Positions 35,645 to 44,509 of a stretch of DNA of 64,000 nucleotides are shown here, in pieces (position 1 is the first letter of the stretch; each line of letters opens with the position of its first letter). Under the pieces are notes generated by a model that saw nothing but the letters and a program-made list of their open reading frames with translations, did not search any database and had not been told where the DNA came from. The stretch lies in NCBI GenBank assembly GCA_002742935.1, contig PDON01000062.1, positions 1 through 64,000 of the forward strand, read 5' to 3'. This DNA is from Candidatus Cloacimonadota bacterium (GTDB lineage: Bacteria; UBA4055). The position numbers and the translations under genes were made by a program.

Positions 35645-35966
35645 AAAACCTACTTAGATTAGAAATTTTATTAGATCTTAAATATAATAAATATAAGCTT
35701 GAAGATAAAGTTTAAATGGTTAAGTTGTAAATTGAATCTTTGTAGTTAGGATCTCCTGATACTACAAAAAATTATTAATATAATCTTAGTTTGATAAAAC
35801 CAATAGGCTAGCTTATATAATAATTAAACCTAGAAAGCTGACTAGGTTTTTCTTTGTGATTTTTGTTAAAAGAGGTTTTTATCACTTACTCATAGTAAGC
35901 CTTTTTCCTCGGGATCAACTTTACCTTTAGTTTCTAAAATTTTGAGTTTTTTCATTAGACCCTATT
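35645..35966. other. 322-bp intergenic region between dacB-like gene and lipoprotein gene
   Basis: Contains a terminator-like hairpin (35824-35850) and the promoter space for the lipoprotein gene. A 21-codon minus-strand open frame at 35890-35955 starts with ATG after AGGG, but no homology is recognised. No RNA gene was seen. Confidence 0.45.
35824..35850 (-). terminator. Probable terminator after the dacB-like gene
   Basis: AAACCTAG and CTAGGTTT pair around an 8-base loop. On the minus strand a short TTTAATTATT follows; on the plus strand TTTTTCTTT follows, so the plus direction is actually the better T tract. It lies about 120 bp beyond the dacB-like stop. Confidence 0.45.
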
Positions 35967-37403
35967 TTAAAAGAAAATTATCAATCTTTGGATATACTCC
36001 ATTATAAGACCAATTATAGCTCTTTTGGATACTTGATGATTGTTATTTATAAATGAAAAAGCTATAGTTTTACCTGAATTTGTTATAAGGTATCCTGAAA
36101 AAGAGTAAACATTTGTCATAGAACCTGTTTTTCCAAAAACCATTTCAGAAGTTTCGGAGCTTAAAAACTTAGACTCCATTGTTCCTTTATATCCCGGTTT
36201 TGCAAGAGTAGATAGAAAGGGTTCAAAATTTTTACTTTTATACATAAATTTAAGAATAGAGGTAATCTCACTGCTACTCAATTGGTTATATCTTGAAAGG
36301 CCCGAACCATCGGCAGGTTTTATATCTAAACCAAAGATAGAGGAGATTATTTCTTTAAATGTTTTACTGTCTTCAATATTTGTATAGAAACTATTTTTAT
36401 GAGTAATTTCAAATAGAGAATCTAGACTTACTCTATACTCATTGGCGGTAGTTCTAAAAATCTGTTCAGCAAAGAAATTATTACTTTCACTATTACATTT
36501 TTTTAATAAAGAATCTAAAGAATTACTATAAAATCTATAAATAAGTTTCCTTTTATCACTCTTTGTAATCTTCTCTTTGCTAACATTAATTCCACCCTCT
36601 TCCATTCTTTCTATGAGAAGTTTTTTAAATAAAAGAGGTGGGTTAGGTACCGTAAGATACTTTCTATATCTACTCTTAAAATTTGAGATGATATCAACCT
36701 CATTACTATTGGCAACTCTGTATAGTTTACAACTACTATCTTCATCTACAATTTTATTAAATATAAAACCATATTCAGGATCTGTTTTAATCTTTTCCTT
36801 ATCAATAAAAACTTTTATTAAATTCTCATTAAAGGAGTAGTTTGTTATAGGAGCAGCATAGTAGTTTGAGAGATCATCAAGCTCCCAACCTGTTCCAAAT
36901 CTTGATTTAACAGGAAGTTTATTAGGAAGAATAATATCTCCGTTAATTGATTTAATACCAATAGAATCTCTTAAAAAAAGTGTTAGCTTATCAAAAGCGG
37001 CAAAACCTTTCTCCCTACTTCTAAAATAATCCTTACCAATGGTAGGATCCCCTTTGGAATAGATATAAAGATTTCCGTTTAAGGTGCTATCTGATATTTT
37101 TCCGCTATATTTAACCTCATTTATATATCTAAAATCTTTACCTAAAAACTCTAAAGCTGTTGCTGTTGTTATCAATTTTTGATTGGATGCAGGTATTAAG
37201 TGAAGATCTTTATTGTAAGAGTATATTTCTTTATTACTACTTAGATCAAATACAGAAATACTCCAAATACCGTAGTTATTATCCTTTATTAAATTTTCTA
37301 AACTCTTGCTGCCACTGTAACTAAGAGTTTTATTTGAATTTTTTGAAACAGAGGGAAAACATAAAGATATAAGTATAATGATTATGATTTTAAATTTAAA
37401 CAT
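35967..37403 (-). CDS. dacB: D-alanyl-D-alanine carboxypeptidase/endopeptidase (PBP4, peptidase S13)
   Basis: This 478-residue penicillin-binding protein trims or cleaves peptidoglycan cross-links in the periplasm. The signal peptide is FKFKIIIIILISLCFPSVS. The three active-site motifs are present: 'LIPASNQKL' (SxxK), 'CNSESNNFFAEQIFR' (SxN) and 'MVFGKTGSMTNVYSFSGYL' (KTG), with the S13 hallmark 'DGSGLSRYNQLSS'. I start at the ATG directly before the signal peptide. An upstream ATG at 37457 would put 18 extra residues before it and has no ribosome binding site either. The gene is separate from the pyr genes by a terminator. Confidence 0.9.
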   Translation of the reverse strand: MFKFKIIIIILISLCFPSVSKNSNKTLSYSGSKSLENLIKDNNYGIWSISVFDLSSNKEIYSYNKDLHLIPASNQKLITTATALEFLGKDFRYINEVKYSGKISDSTLNGNLYIYSKGDPTIGKDYFRSREKGFAAFDKLTLFLRDSIGIKSINGDIILPNKLPVKSRFGTGWELDDLSNYYAAPITNYSFNENLIKVFIDKEKIKTDPEYGFIFNKIVDEDSSCKLYRVANSNEVDIISNFKSRYRKYLTVPNPPLLFKKLLIERMEEGGINVSKEKITKSDKRKLIYRFYSNSLDSLLKKCNSESNNFFAEQIFRTTANEYRVSLDSLFEITHKNSFYTNIEDSKTFKEIISSIFGLDIKPADGSGLSRYNQLSSSEITSILKFMYKSKNFEPFLSTLAKPGYKGTMESKFLSSETSEMVFGKTGSMTNVYSFSGYLITNSGKTIAFSFINNNHQVSKRAIIGLIMEYIQRLIIFF

Positions 37404-37532
37404 AGAGTATTTTACTTTTGTATTTATACTATAATTTTTCAATTTTACCAATACCATTTTTTGTTTTTAAATTAACTCTATCTACCTTAAAAACGTTATT
37501 ATAGTTTTACGAGCACCAATTGCCGGGTAGTA

Positions 37533-37574
37533 AATAAAAAAGGAGGATCTTCCAAATAAAATTAGAAGCCCCCC
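37533..37574 (-). terminator. Intrinsic terminator of the pyr operon
   Basis: On the minus strand a C/G-rich stem (CCCCCC and GAAG at 37565-37574 with CTTC and GGAGG at 37542-37552, 2-base bulge) is followed by TTTTTTATTT. It lies 30 bp past the pyrC stop. Confidence 0.8.
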
Positions 37575-37603
37575 AAAATAGGTTTTATTTTATAATATAA
37601 AGT

Positions 37604-38923
37604 TTACTCTGCAGAGAAAATCTTACCATTATTTATTGTATGATAAACCTTTCCAAAAAGTGTTTCACCATTAAAAGCTGTATTTCTACTTAAAGATTTC
37701 ATCTTAAACCTATCAACTACAAACTCTGTTTCAGTATCAAAAATTGTTAGATTAGCCTTATTCCCAACCTTAATTAGATCATAATCAAGCTTTAAAATCT
37801 TTCTTGGATTTACAGCCATCTTTTCAATCAAGCTTTCAATTGTCAAAATACCCTTTTTTACCAGATTACTATTACCTGCAGCAAAAGATGTTTCAAGACC
37901 GATTACACCAAAAGGAGCAAAATCAAACTCAACATTCTTTTTTTCAGGAGTGTGAGGAGCGTGATCTGTTGCAATAGCATCTATAGTACCATCTTTTAAA
38001 CCTTCTAAAACAGCTTTAAGATCATCCTCTGCTCTCAAAGGTGGAGCCATTTTAAAATCTGTTGAGAAGGTTGTTACTTTTTCATCTGTTAAACTAAAGT
38101 GATGAGGAGTAACTTCAGCTGTTACTTTTAGTCCTCTTTTTTTAGCATCTCTTACAAGTTCAACACCCTTTTTTGTACTTATATGTTGAATATGTAGTTT
38201 ACCTCCGGTATACTCAGCTATATGTATATCTCTGCTTATCATAAGATCTTCAGTTAGATTTGAAATTCCTGCCATACCAAGGAGAGTAGAGTAGAACCCT
38301 TCATTCATAACGCCAGGTTCAAAAGATGTGTCTTGAGCATGAACCATAATAGGTACATCAAACATTTTTGAGTACTCTAAAGCTCTTCTTGAAGATTCAG
38401 AACTTTGAACACCTGATCCATCATCGGTAAAACCTAAAGCTCCGGTTTCAACAAGCTCTGCCATCTCGGTTATCTTTTCTCCCTTTCTCCCAACAGTAAT
38501 TGCAGGTATAGGGTGACAATCTACCAAGAAATCTTTTGATCTTGAAACAAGATCATTAAAAAGAAATTTATTATCTATACAAGGCTCAGTATTTGGCATC
38601 ATAGCAACACCGGTGAAACCTCCTGCCATAGCAGCATTGGAACCTGAAACAATATTTTCAGCCTGCTCAATACCGGGATCTCTAAAATGAACATGCATAT
38701 CAAAAAAACCTTGAGAAATATATTTTCCTTCAGCGTTTATTACTAAAGTATCATCTTCTACAGCTATCTTTGTTGCAATCTCCTCAATAACTCCATCTAT
38801 AATTTTAATATCTTTAATCTCATTAATTCCATTAACAGGATCAACTATTTTTCCATTTTTAATAAGAACCTTAACCGGAAGATTCTTATATTCAGGCTTT
38901 GTTAATGTTAAATTATTAAACAT
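37604..38923 (-). CDS. pyrC: Dihydroorotase (class I)
   Basis: This 439-residue amidohydrolase closes carbamoyl-aspartate to dihydroorotate in pyrimidine synthesis. The zinc ligands lie in 'DMHVHFRDPG'. Other class I marks are 'AMAGGFTGVAMMPNT', 'ALGFTDDGSG', 'HAQD', 'HIQHIS', 'VTPHHFSL' and the catalytic 'AIATDHAPH'. GGAG precedes the ATG by 7 bases. Only about 20 bp separate it from pyrB, so the two form one transcript, and a terminator follows. Confidence 0.96.
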   Translation of the reverse strand: MFNNLTLTKPEYKNLPVKVLIKNGKIVDPVNGINEIKDIKIIDGVIEEIATKIAVEDDTLVINAEGKYISQGFFDMHVHFRDPGIEQAENIVSGSNAAMAGGFTGVAMMPNTEPCIDNKFLFNDLVSRSKDFLVDCHPIPAITVGRKGEKITEMAELVETGALGFTDDGSGVQSSESSRRALEYSKMFDVPIMVHAQDTSFEPGVMNEGFYSTLLGMAGISNLTEDLMISRDIHIAEYTGGKLHIQHISTKKGVELVRDAKKRGLKVTAEVTPHHFSLTDEKVTTFSTDFKMAPPLRAEDDLKAVLEGLKDGTIDAIATDHAPHTPEKKNVEFDFAPFGVIGLETSFAAGNSNLVKKGILTIESLIEKMAVNPRKILKLDYDLIKVGNKANLTIFDTETEFVVDRFKMKSLSRNTAFNGETLFGKVYHTINNGKIFSAE

Positions 38924-38944
38924 CTATAACTCCAATTTTAATTA

Positions 38945-39883
38945 CTAATCTTGTTTATTTAATCCTGCACTTAGTAGATATAGAATTGACATTCTGGAAG
39001 CAACTCCGTTTAGTACCTGATTTAAGATAACCTGATGAGGTCCATCTGCAACATCACTATCAATCTCAACACCTCTATTCATTGGTCCAGGATGTAAGAT
39101 TAAAATATCGTTTTTAGCTCTCTCCATTCTTTGATTAGTTATACCCCAATAGTTGTGGTACTCTCTTAAAGAAGGAAATGAAGGTCCTACATGTCTCTCA
39201 AGTTGGATTCTCAATATATTCATAATATCAGAATTAGCTATTGCTTCATCAAGATTGTATGTTACATCAACACCAAGCTTTTCAATACCAATAGGTATTA
39301 GAGTAGATGGTCCGCATACCTGTACCTTAGCTCCCAAAGTTTTGAGTGCATGAATATTTGACATTGCAACTCTTGAGTGAAGTATATCTCCAACTAAAGT
39401 TACTCTTTTTCCTTCAAGATCAGGTATCTTTTCTTGCATAGACATAACATCTAAAATAGCTTGGGTAGGGTGTTCGTGTGCTCCATCTCCTGCATTTATA
39501 ATTATTGAGTCTAGGTTATCCATCAACATTTTATGTGAACCCGGAGCAGAGTGTCTCATTACAACCATATCAATTTTCATTGCCTCAATATTCTGGGCAG
39601 TATCAATAAGAGTTTCACCCTTCTTTAACGAGGATGATGAAGCAGCAAAGTTTACAACATCTGCACTTAATCTTTTTTCAGCCATCTCAAATGACATTTT
39701 TGTTCTGGTTGAGTTCTCAAAGAACATATTAACTACAGTAATACCTTTTAAAGCTGCAACTTTTTTGTTTGGCGTATCTAAAACTTGTCTAAACGATTGT
39801 GCAGTCTCCAATATTAAATTTAGATCATCCTTACACAAATCTTTTGTACCAAGAAGATGCTTTGTTTTTAAAACTTTTTTCAT
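38945..39883 (-). CDS. pyrB: Aspartate carbamoyltransferase catalytic subunit
   Basis: The 312-residue catalytic chain joins carbamoyl phosphate and aspartate. The carbamoyl-phosphate loop is 'FFENSTRTKMSFEMAEKRL'. Further ligands are in 'VVMRHSAPGS', 'DGAHEHPTQAILDVMSM', 'LRIQLERH' and 'LHPGPMNRGVEID'. No pyrI regulatory gene follows, which fits the PyrR-regulated type. GGAG lies 6 bases before the ATG. A terminator hairpin sits between pyrR and this gene, about 45 bases upstream of the start. Confidence 0.97.
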   Translation of the reverse strand: MKKVLKTKHLLGTKDLCKDDLNLILETAQSFRQVLDTPNKKVAALKGITVVNMFFENSTRTKMSFEMAEKRLSADVVNFAASSSSLKKGETLIDTAQNIEAMKIDMVVMRHSAPGSHKMLMDNLDSIIINAGDGAHEHPTQAILDVMSMQEKIPDLEGKRVTLVGDILHSRVAMSNIHALKTLGAKVQVCGPSTLIPIGIEKLGVDVTYNLDEAIANSDIMNILRIQLERHVGPSFPSLREYHNYWGITNQRMERAKNDILILHPGPMNRGVEIDSDVADGPHQVILNQVLNGVASRMSILYLLSAGLNKQD

Positions 39884-39925
39884 CCTAACTCCATTAAACT
39901 TTTATAAATTATGTATTTAAAATAT

Positions 39926-39960
39926 TAAAAAAAAAGCGATATAATTAATATCGCTTTTTA
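39926..39960 (-). terminator. Terminator/attenuator between pyrR and pyrB
   Basis: The 12-bp stem AAAAAGCGATAT/ATATCGCTTTTT (39931-39942 with 39948-39959) has a 5-base loop. On the minus strand it is followed by a long T run. It begins within 5 bases of the pyrR stop and precedes pyrB, matching the inter-gene attenuator position known from PyrR-controlled operons. Confidence 0.85.
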
Positions 39961-39963
39961 AAA

Positions 39964-40512
39964 TCAAACTTTTTCGACCAAATGAACAGCATCAGTTCCA
40001 CCATCACACTCTTTTAACCTAACCCTTATCTCCTGACTTGGTAGGGTTTTAACTGTCTTTCCAATGTAATTGGGACAAAGAGGCATCTCCCTTAGACCTC
40101 TATCAATCAATGCAGCAAGTTCAATTGCCTTAGGTCTTCCAAGATCCATCACAGCATTTATTCCGGCAACTATAGATCTTCCGGTGAATACTACATCATC
40201 AATCAAGATAATTTTTTTGTTATCAATAATAAAAGGCATATCACCAATACTTATGTTTGGAACCTTTAAATTTGTTCTAAAATCATCTCTGTAAAGAGTT
40301 GCGTCTAAAACACCCATTTCAACAGAGATATTTTCAAGCTTTTTAATCTCTTCCAATATCCTTATTGCTATATATTCACCTCTGGTTTTCATACCAACCA
40401 AAACTAAATCATACTTATTGTCATAATTTTCCACAATTTCAGAAGCAATCCTCTTAATAGTTCTTTCAAGAGTTTTACTGTCCATTATTGTATCTATTAT
40501 CTTACTATCCAT
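39964..40512 (-). CDS. pyrR: Bifunctional pyr operon regulator / uracil phosphoribosyltransferase
   Basis: PyrR (182 residues) binds pyr mRNA in a UMP-dependent way in Gram-positives and also has uracil phosphoribosyltransferase activity. Visible motifs are 'LVLVGMKTRGEYIAIRI', 'GVLDATLYRDDF' and the PRPP loop 'KIILIDDVVFTGRSIVAG', then 'LIDRGLREMPLCPNYIGK'. It heads the pyrR-pyrB-pyrC operon, and a terminator follows immediately. The mRNA-binding consensus could not be recognised by eye in the two leaders. GGAGAGA precedes the ATG. Confidence 0.95.
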   Translation of the reverse strand: MDSKIIDTIMDSKTLERTIKRIASEIVENYDNKYDLVLVGMKTRGEYIAIRILEEIKKLENISVEMGVLDATLYRDDFRTNLKVPNISIGDMPFIIDNKKIILIDDVVFTGRSIVAGINAVMDLGRPKAIELAALIDRGLREMPLCPNYIGKTVKTLPSQEIRVRLKECDGGTDAVHLVEKV

Positions 40513-40605
40513 AATATTTCTCTCTCCAAGATTAAGATTGGTATAAATTGAGTTAAATATATAAGTATTTTAAACAAAAACAAATGTTTTTATCATAAAA
40601 TATTA

Positions 40606-42681
40606 CTATTCATCTTCATCTTCATCATCAGATATCCAATCCATGATAGTTGAGTCTGTAGATATTCTTCCTCTAAATTCATCCTCTGAATTATCATCAT
40701 CAAAACTATCACTATCTGTGAAAGCCTTTAGTTGAGTATCATCCATTTCTCGTTTTTCAAAAATATCATCTTCAACTTCAGAAGGAAGAGTATCACTATC
40801 CTGATAAAGCTCATCGTCAAGCTCCAGTAGTTCACTGTCAGTTATGGAACCATTTTTATCATTTCTTTTTATAAGTTCCACTGCCTCAATTTCATCCTCC
40901 CCTTCTCTATCAATCTCAAGCTTTCTATCTTTATCCATTGAAGATAGATTAGATCCATTTTCCAAATAACTATCATCCTTAAAAGAGATCTCTTTTTCAA
41001 GCTCGTTGTCAAGCTCCTCAAGCTCTCTAAGTTCATCTTCTGAAATTAGGTTCTCTTTTATCTCAAAAATCTCAGAAACAACCTCTTCAGCTTCATTATC
41101 ATCTTTCTCATGATCCTCATTTCCTACCATAGATGATAGCTCATTAGGTAAATACTCTCTTCTCTTAGGAAGAATATCATTGAGAGCTTCGCTTTTAACT
41201 CTTACTTCATCACCTGAAAGTTCACCCTCTTTTTTAATTTTAATAACAGATTTTTCTCCACTATCCGGATCCTTTGCCGTAGCGTGAATAATTCCATTAA
41301 CATCATATTCATAATTAAATATTATTGGTGAATTTAAATTTTTATTTGGAAACGTTAATGTTGTCTTTCCAATAACAGTACAATATTCAGGATCCGGATC
41401 TTCACCTTGTATAACAGTTAGAGTAACAGATGTCTGATCCGGAACTGTAGTATAAAAAATTTGACTCTTTCTTATAGGTATTTTACTATTCTTAGGAATG
41501 ATTATCGCGTTTCTCTTTCTGTTGTAATCATCGAGAGTTATTGCTCCAAAGCTGTGAGATGTAACATCACTTACTTTCATTGCCCCAAGTTTCATCTTAA
41601 CCATATCATTTACGGTTTCATCTTCATCTTCTTGAACAGATATAATAGCAGATCTTATGGCTGCTCCAAGAGCAATGGCTTCGTCAGGATTTAAACTGGT
41701 AACAGGTTCTTTATTACTCAAAGCTTTTAATCTTTCGGTAATAGCAGGAATCCTTGTAGATCCTCCAACAAAAAGAATATGATCAATATCTGACCATTCC
41801 ATCTTAGCATCTTCAAGTACAGTTTCAAGATGAAGTTCAGTTCTTGCTATAAGATCTCCAATAAGCTCCGAAAATTTATCCCTGGTTATGTTAACTTTTG
41901 TTGATTTCCCTTGTGCTGAAAGATATACATTAACAGACTGCTTTGAAGAGAGGGTTTTCTTTGCTGTTTCCGCTTTCATTCTCAGATCCTGCATAAGAAC
42001 AGGATCTTCCAAAAGATCAATATCAAATTCCTTAATAAAACAATCATTAAGATAGTTCATGAGTCTATCATCAAAATCATTACCACCTAATTTTCTGTCT
42101 CCGTCACTTGATATAACATCAAACTTATCTTTATCAATCTTCATAATGGTAACATCAAATGTTCCTCCACCCAAATCATATACCATTATTGTTGACTTAG
42201 CATCTTTCTCTAAACCAAAAGTGAGAGCAGCAGCAGTAGGCTCATTTATAATTTGTCTTACTTTAACACCTGCAATCTCTCCGGCATCTATTGTAGCTTT
42301 TCTCTGTTTATCATTAAAATATGCAGGAACAGTTATAACAACATCTGTTATCTTCTCTTCAAGAAACTCTTCAGCATCATCTATTAACTTTCTGAGAATC
42401 ATAGCCGAAATATCTTCAGGAGAAAATTCCATATCCTTATGTATGAAAGCATAGTTAGAATCTCCCATTTGGGATTTTATATGCATTACTGTATTTTCAG
42501 GATCCGCTACAGAGGATTGTTTTGCAATGGTTCCTATAATTATACTGTCATCATCAAACAACACGACAGAAGGAGTAATCCTTTCTCCCTCCTTATTAGG
42601 TATAATTTCAGCTTTTCCAAATTCATTAACAACTGCTATTGCAGAGTTTGTAGTTCCTAAATCAATTCCCACTATTTTCAT
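40606..42681 (-). CDS. Hsp70-family chaperone with acidic C-terminal tail instead of a helical lid
   Basis: The 691-residue DnaK-related ATPase has a standard nucleotide-binding domain (1-365: 'GIDLGTTNSAIAVV', 'VPAYFNDKQRKATIDAG', 'YDLGGGTFDVT', 'FVGGSTRIPAI') and a beta substrate-binding domain (about 370-485). The interdomain linker reads 'MKVSDVTSHSFGAI', lacking the usual hydrophobic DVLLL. From about residue 486 to the end there is no canonical alpha-helical lid and no EEVD-like end. Instead about 200 residues are strongly Asp/Glu-rich and end in DEDEDE. It is the last gene of a three-gene chaperone operon. It is a specialised paralogue; the housekeeping DnaK is probably elsewhere. Confidence 0.92.
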   Translation of the reverse strand: MKIVGIDLGTTNSAIAVVNEFGKAEIIPNKEGERITPSVVLFDDDSIIIGTIAKQSSVADPENTVMHIKSQMGDSNYAFIHKDMEFSPEDISAMILRKLIDDAEEFLEEKITDVVITVPAYFNDKQRKATIDAGEIAGVKVRQIINEPTAAALTFGLEKDAKSTIMVYDLGGGTFDVTIMKIDKDKFDVISSDGDRKLGGNDFDDRLMNYLNDCFIKEFDIDLLEDPVLMQDLRMKAETAKKTLSSKQSVNVYLSAQGKSTKVNITRDKFSELIGDLIARTELHLETVLEDAKMEWSDIDHILFVGGSTRIPAITERLKALSNKEPVTSLNPDEAIALGAAIRSAIISVQEDEDETVNDMVKMKLGAMKVSDVTSHSFGAITLDDYNRKRNAIIIPKNSKIPIRKSQIFYTTVPDQTSVTLTVIQGEDPDPEYCTVIGKTTLTFPNKNLNSPIIFNYEYDVNGIIHATAKDPDSGEKSVIKIKKEGELSGDEVRVKSEALNDILPKRREYLPNELSSMVGNEDHEKDDNEAEEVVSEIFEIKENLISEDELRELEELDNELEKEISFKDDSYLENGSNLSSMDKDRKLEIDREGEDEIEAVELIKRNDKNGSITDSELLELDDELYQDSDTLPSEVEDDIFEKREMDDTQLKAFTDSDSFDDDNSEDEFRGRISTDSTIMDWISDDEDEDE

Positions 42682-42709
42682 CTATATTCCTAAATTATGT
42701 TTAAATTAT

Positions 42710-43258
42710 TTAGTTTATTAACTTTCTTCTGGCTTTTGAAATTGTTGCTAACATCTTTTCAGCCTCATACCTTTTCTTCAAATCAGAAGTATTGACCTTT
42801 GTTCTCCACTTTTTAAACTCTTTATTTATCTTATCCTTTATCTCCTCATTTGAAGAGTTTTCATCTAATTCAAAAAATTTTAACAAATCCGATTTCTTTT
42901 CAACTGGTTTTGAGAAATTAGGATCAGATGCTGTGTTTTTCTTACTATCTGATGGCTCAGAATCAATTGAAAATCTATTTTGTGTTATTTTATTAATACT
43001 TTTTTTATCAAGAGAACCGTTCAAGATCTGGCTTTTTCGAAGTCTTTTTTTCTTTTCAATAACAATTCTCTTCATAACTATTTTTAAGTTGTGTATAGCA
43101 TCTCTATTTTCAGGATAAATTTCAACAGCTTTTTCAAAGTATTTTTTGCTATTTATAAAATCCTTTTTTTCATAATACACAACACCTGCGTTAAAATACT
43201 TTTCGCTAGTCTCTTTTCTTTTGATAGCTTCAGACTTTTTTCTTGAAAAAAAATTCAT
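42710..43258 (-). CDS. TPR protein with C-terminal J-like domain lacking the HPD motif
   Basis: The 182-residue protein starts with a TPR pair (TSEKYFNAGVVYYEKKDFINSKKYFEKAVEIYPENRDAI in separate helices, residues 17-70), then a Ser/Lys/Asn-rich linker. It ends in a J-domain-like block at 123-182: 'DLLKFFELDENSSNEEIKDKI', 'NKEFKKWRTKVNTSDLKKRYEAEKML' and 'ATISKARRKLI'. The place of the His-Pro-Asp loop is taken by WRTKVN. Such HPD-less J-like domains accompany specialised Hsp70s. It sits 28 bp upstream of the hsp70 gene and 46 bp after the GrpE-like gene. Confidence 0.8.
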   Translation of the reverse strand: MNFFSRKKSEAIKRKETSEKYFNAGVVYYEKKDFINSKKYFEKAVEIYPENRDAIHNLKIVMKRIVIEKKKRLRKSQILNGSLDKKSINKITQNRFSIDSEPSDSKKNTASDPNFSKPVEKKSDLLKFFELDENSSNEEIKDKINKEFKKWRTKVNTSDLKKRYEAEKMLATISKARRKLIN

Positions 43259-43304
43259 AATAACTTTGTTCTGTAATTTAATTAATATTTAAACCTAAAA
43301 TGTT

Positions 43305-44198
43305 TTATGATTTAGAATCTTCATCTGATTCCGTATCACTATTACCACTCAATATCTCCTGTAACTCGTAAAAACTTTCACTATTACCACTATTGTTTTT
43401 ACTCTTTTTATACCTGTAAATAACCACAGATTCAGGTCTCACAACCTTGTCATCATGAGTAAAACCCTCATGAACCACCTGCTCTATGCAAAGATCTAAA
43501 TCCTTATCTTCCGTAGAAATTCTCTTTAATGCATTACTTTTTCTTGGATCAAATTTATCCCCTATATCACTTTTTTCCATAGGAGAGATCCCATTTCTAC
43601 TTAAAATTTCCAGTAATTCATCTTTGAACATCCCCAGAGTATCACTTCCAGAACTGTTTTCATTTTTTATTGTACTTATATTTTCACATATTCTATCGTA
43701 GAAAAGTAGAAGATCAGTTATAAAAGGTTTTATCAAAGATTTTAAAAAATTGTTTTTATACATATCCAATTGTTCATACAACTTTTCAAAAGCTTTATCT
43801 CTTGTTTTATTGTCTACATCAAGATCTCTGAGAGATTGTATTACCCTGTCATTATTGTCTTCAAGGTCATTTTTGAGCAATAGAAAAGAGTTGGAGAGAT
43901 CATTTTTACTACTATTTTCATTCATTATTGCAATATCTTCTGAAAGGGAGTTCAATCTTTTTTTCACATCTTTAATATCTCCAATAAGAGAAGATACCTT
44001 AGACTCAACTTTTGATATATCTACATTTTTAGTGTCAGATTTTTTAGATCCCCAGTTGTTGTCGGCTGATGATATGAGAGCGTTGTCTAAATCACTTAGT
44101 TCAGAATAATATCCATTTTTATCAATATCGCTCAAAATTTCATCAAAAAATGTCTCGGAATTTGACTTCTTAAGATCTTCTGTTTTTTCATTACTCAT
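43305..44198 (-). CDS. GrpE-like nucleotide exchange factor with long N-terminal extension
   Basis: The protein has 297 residues. The N-terminal 140 are acidic and coiled-coil-like (KVESKVSSLIGDIKDVKKRLNSL). The C-terminal region resembles GrpE: a long helix, 'LIKPFITDLLLFYDRI', 'MFKDELLEILSRNGISPME', then the beta wing 'GDKFDPRKSNALKRI' and 'VVHEGFTHDDKVVRPESVVIYRY', matching the GrpE FDP...G...RVLRPA...V signature. It is much longer than housekeeping GrpE (about 200 residues). ATG 44198 is preferred over a TTG at 44213. It is first in the GrpE-like/J-like/Hsp70 operon with a strong promoter about 270 bp upstream. Confidence 0.82.
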   Translation of the reverse strand: MSNEKTEDLKKSNSETFFDEILSDIDKNGYYSELSDLDNALISSADNNWGSKKSDTKNVDISKVESKVSSLIGDIKDVKKRLNSLSEDIAIMNENSSKNDLSNSFLLLKNDLEDNNDRVIQSLRDLDVDNKTRDKAFEKLYEQLDMYKNNFLKSLIKPFITDLLLFYDRICENISTIKNENSSGSDTLGMFKDELLEILSRNGISPMEKSDIGDKFDPRKSNALKRISTEDKDLDLCIEQVVHEGFTHDDKVVRPESVVIYRYKKSKNNSGNSESFYELQEILSGNSDTESDEDSKS

Positions 44199-44468
44199 TA
44201 CAATAAATTCCAAATAATTTATTTTTTAAAGTATCATCTAAAACCTTTTAAATAGAAAATAAAGATTTAAACTGCTACATAACTTTTATCTCAATCCAGA
44301 AGCAGATATAAACCTAATTCAAAGTAGCAAGATATTTTCCATTTTGCAACTTTTAATAGTTCAAAAACGCCTCAAATTTTAAATAAAGAAAAAACTTACA
44401 AAGTAACTTTTCTATATAATAATTTTACTATTTCTAGTACTAAATTATAACTTAGTCCATTTTTTTAT

Positions 44469-44497
44469 AGTATAACTGTTTTTACTAATTTAGTCAA
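44469..44497 (-). promoter_or_regulatory. Strong promoter of the Hsp70 cluster
   Basis: On the minus strand TTGACT (44492-44497), a 17-bp spacer and TATACT (44469-44474). It lies just past the mscS stop and gives a leader of about 260 bases before the GrpE-like gene. No sigma-32-like or CIRCE heat-shock element was recognised. Confidence 0.7.
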
Positions 44498-44509
44498 GTA
44501 TATAAACTT

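Noticed and set aside
35890..35955. A 21-codon minus-strand frame with ATG after AGGG.
   Set aside because: Too short and without recognised homology; kept only as a note in the intergenic entry.
44214..44509. Heat-shock operator (CIRCE) before the GrpE-like/Hsp70 operon.
   Set aside because: No TTAGCACTC-type inverted repeat was found; only a standard strong promoter.
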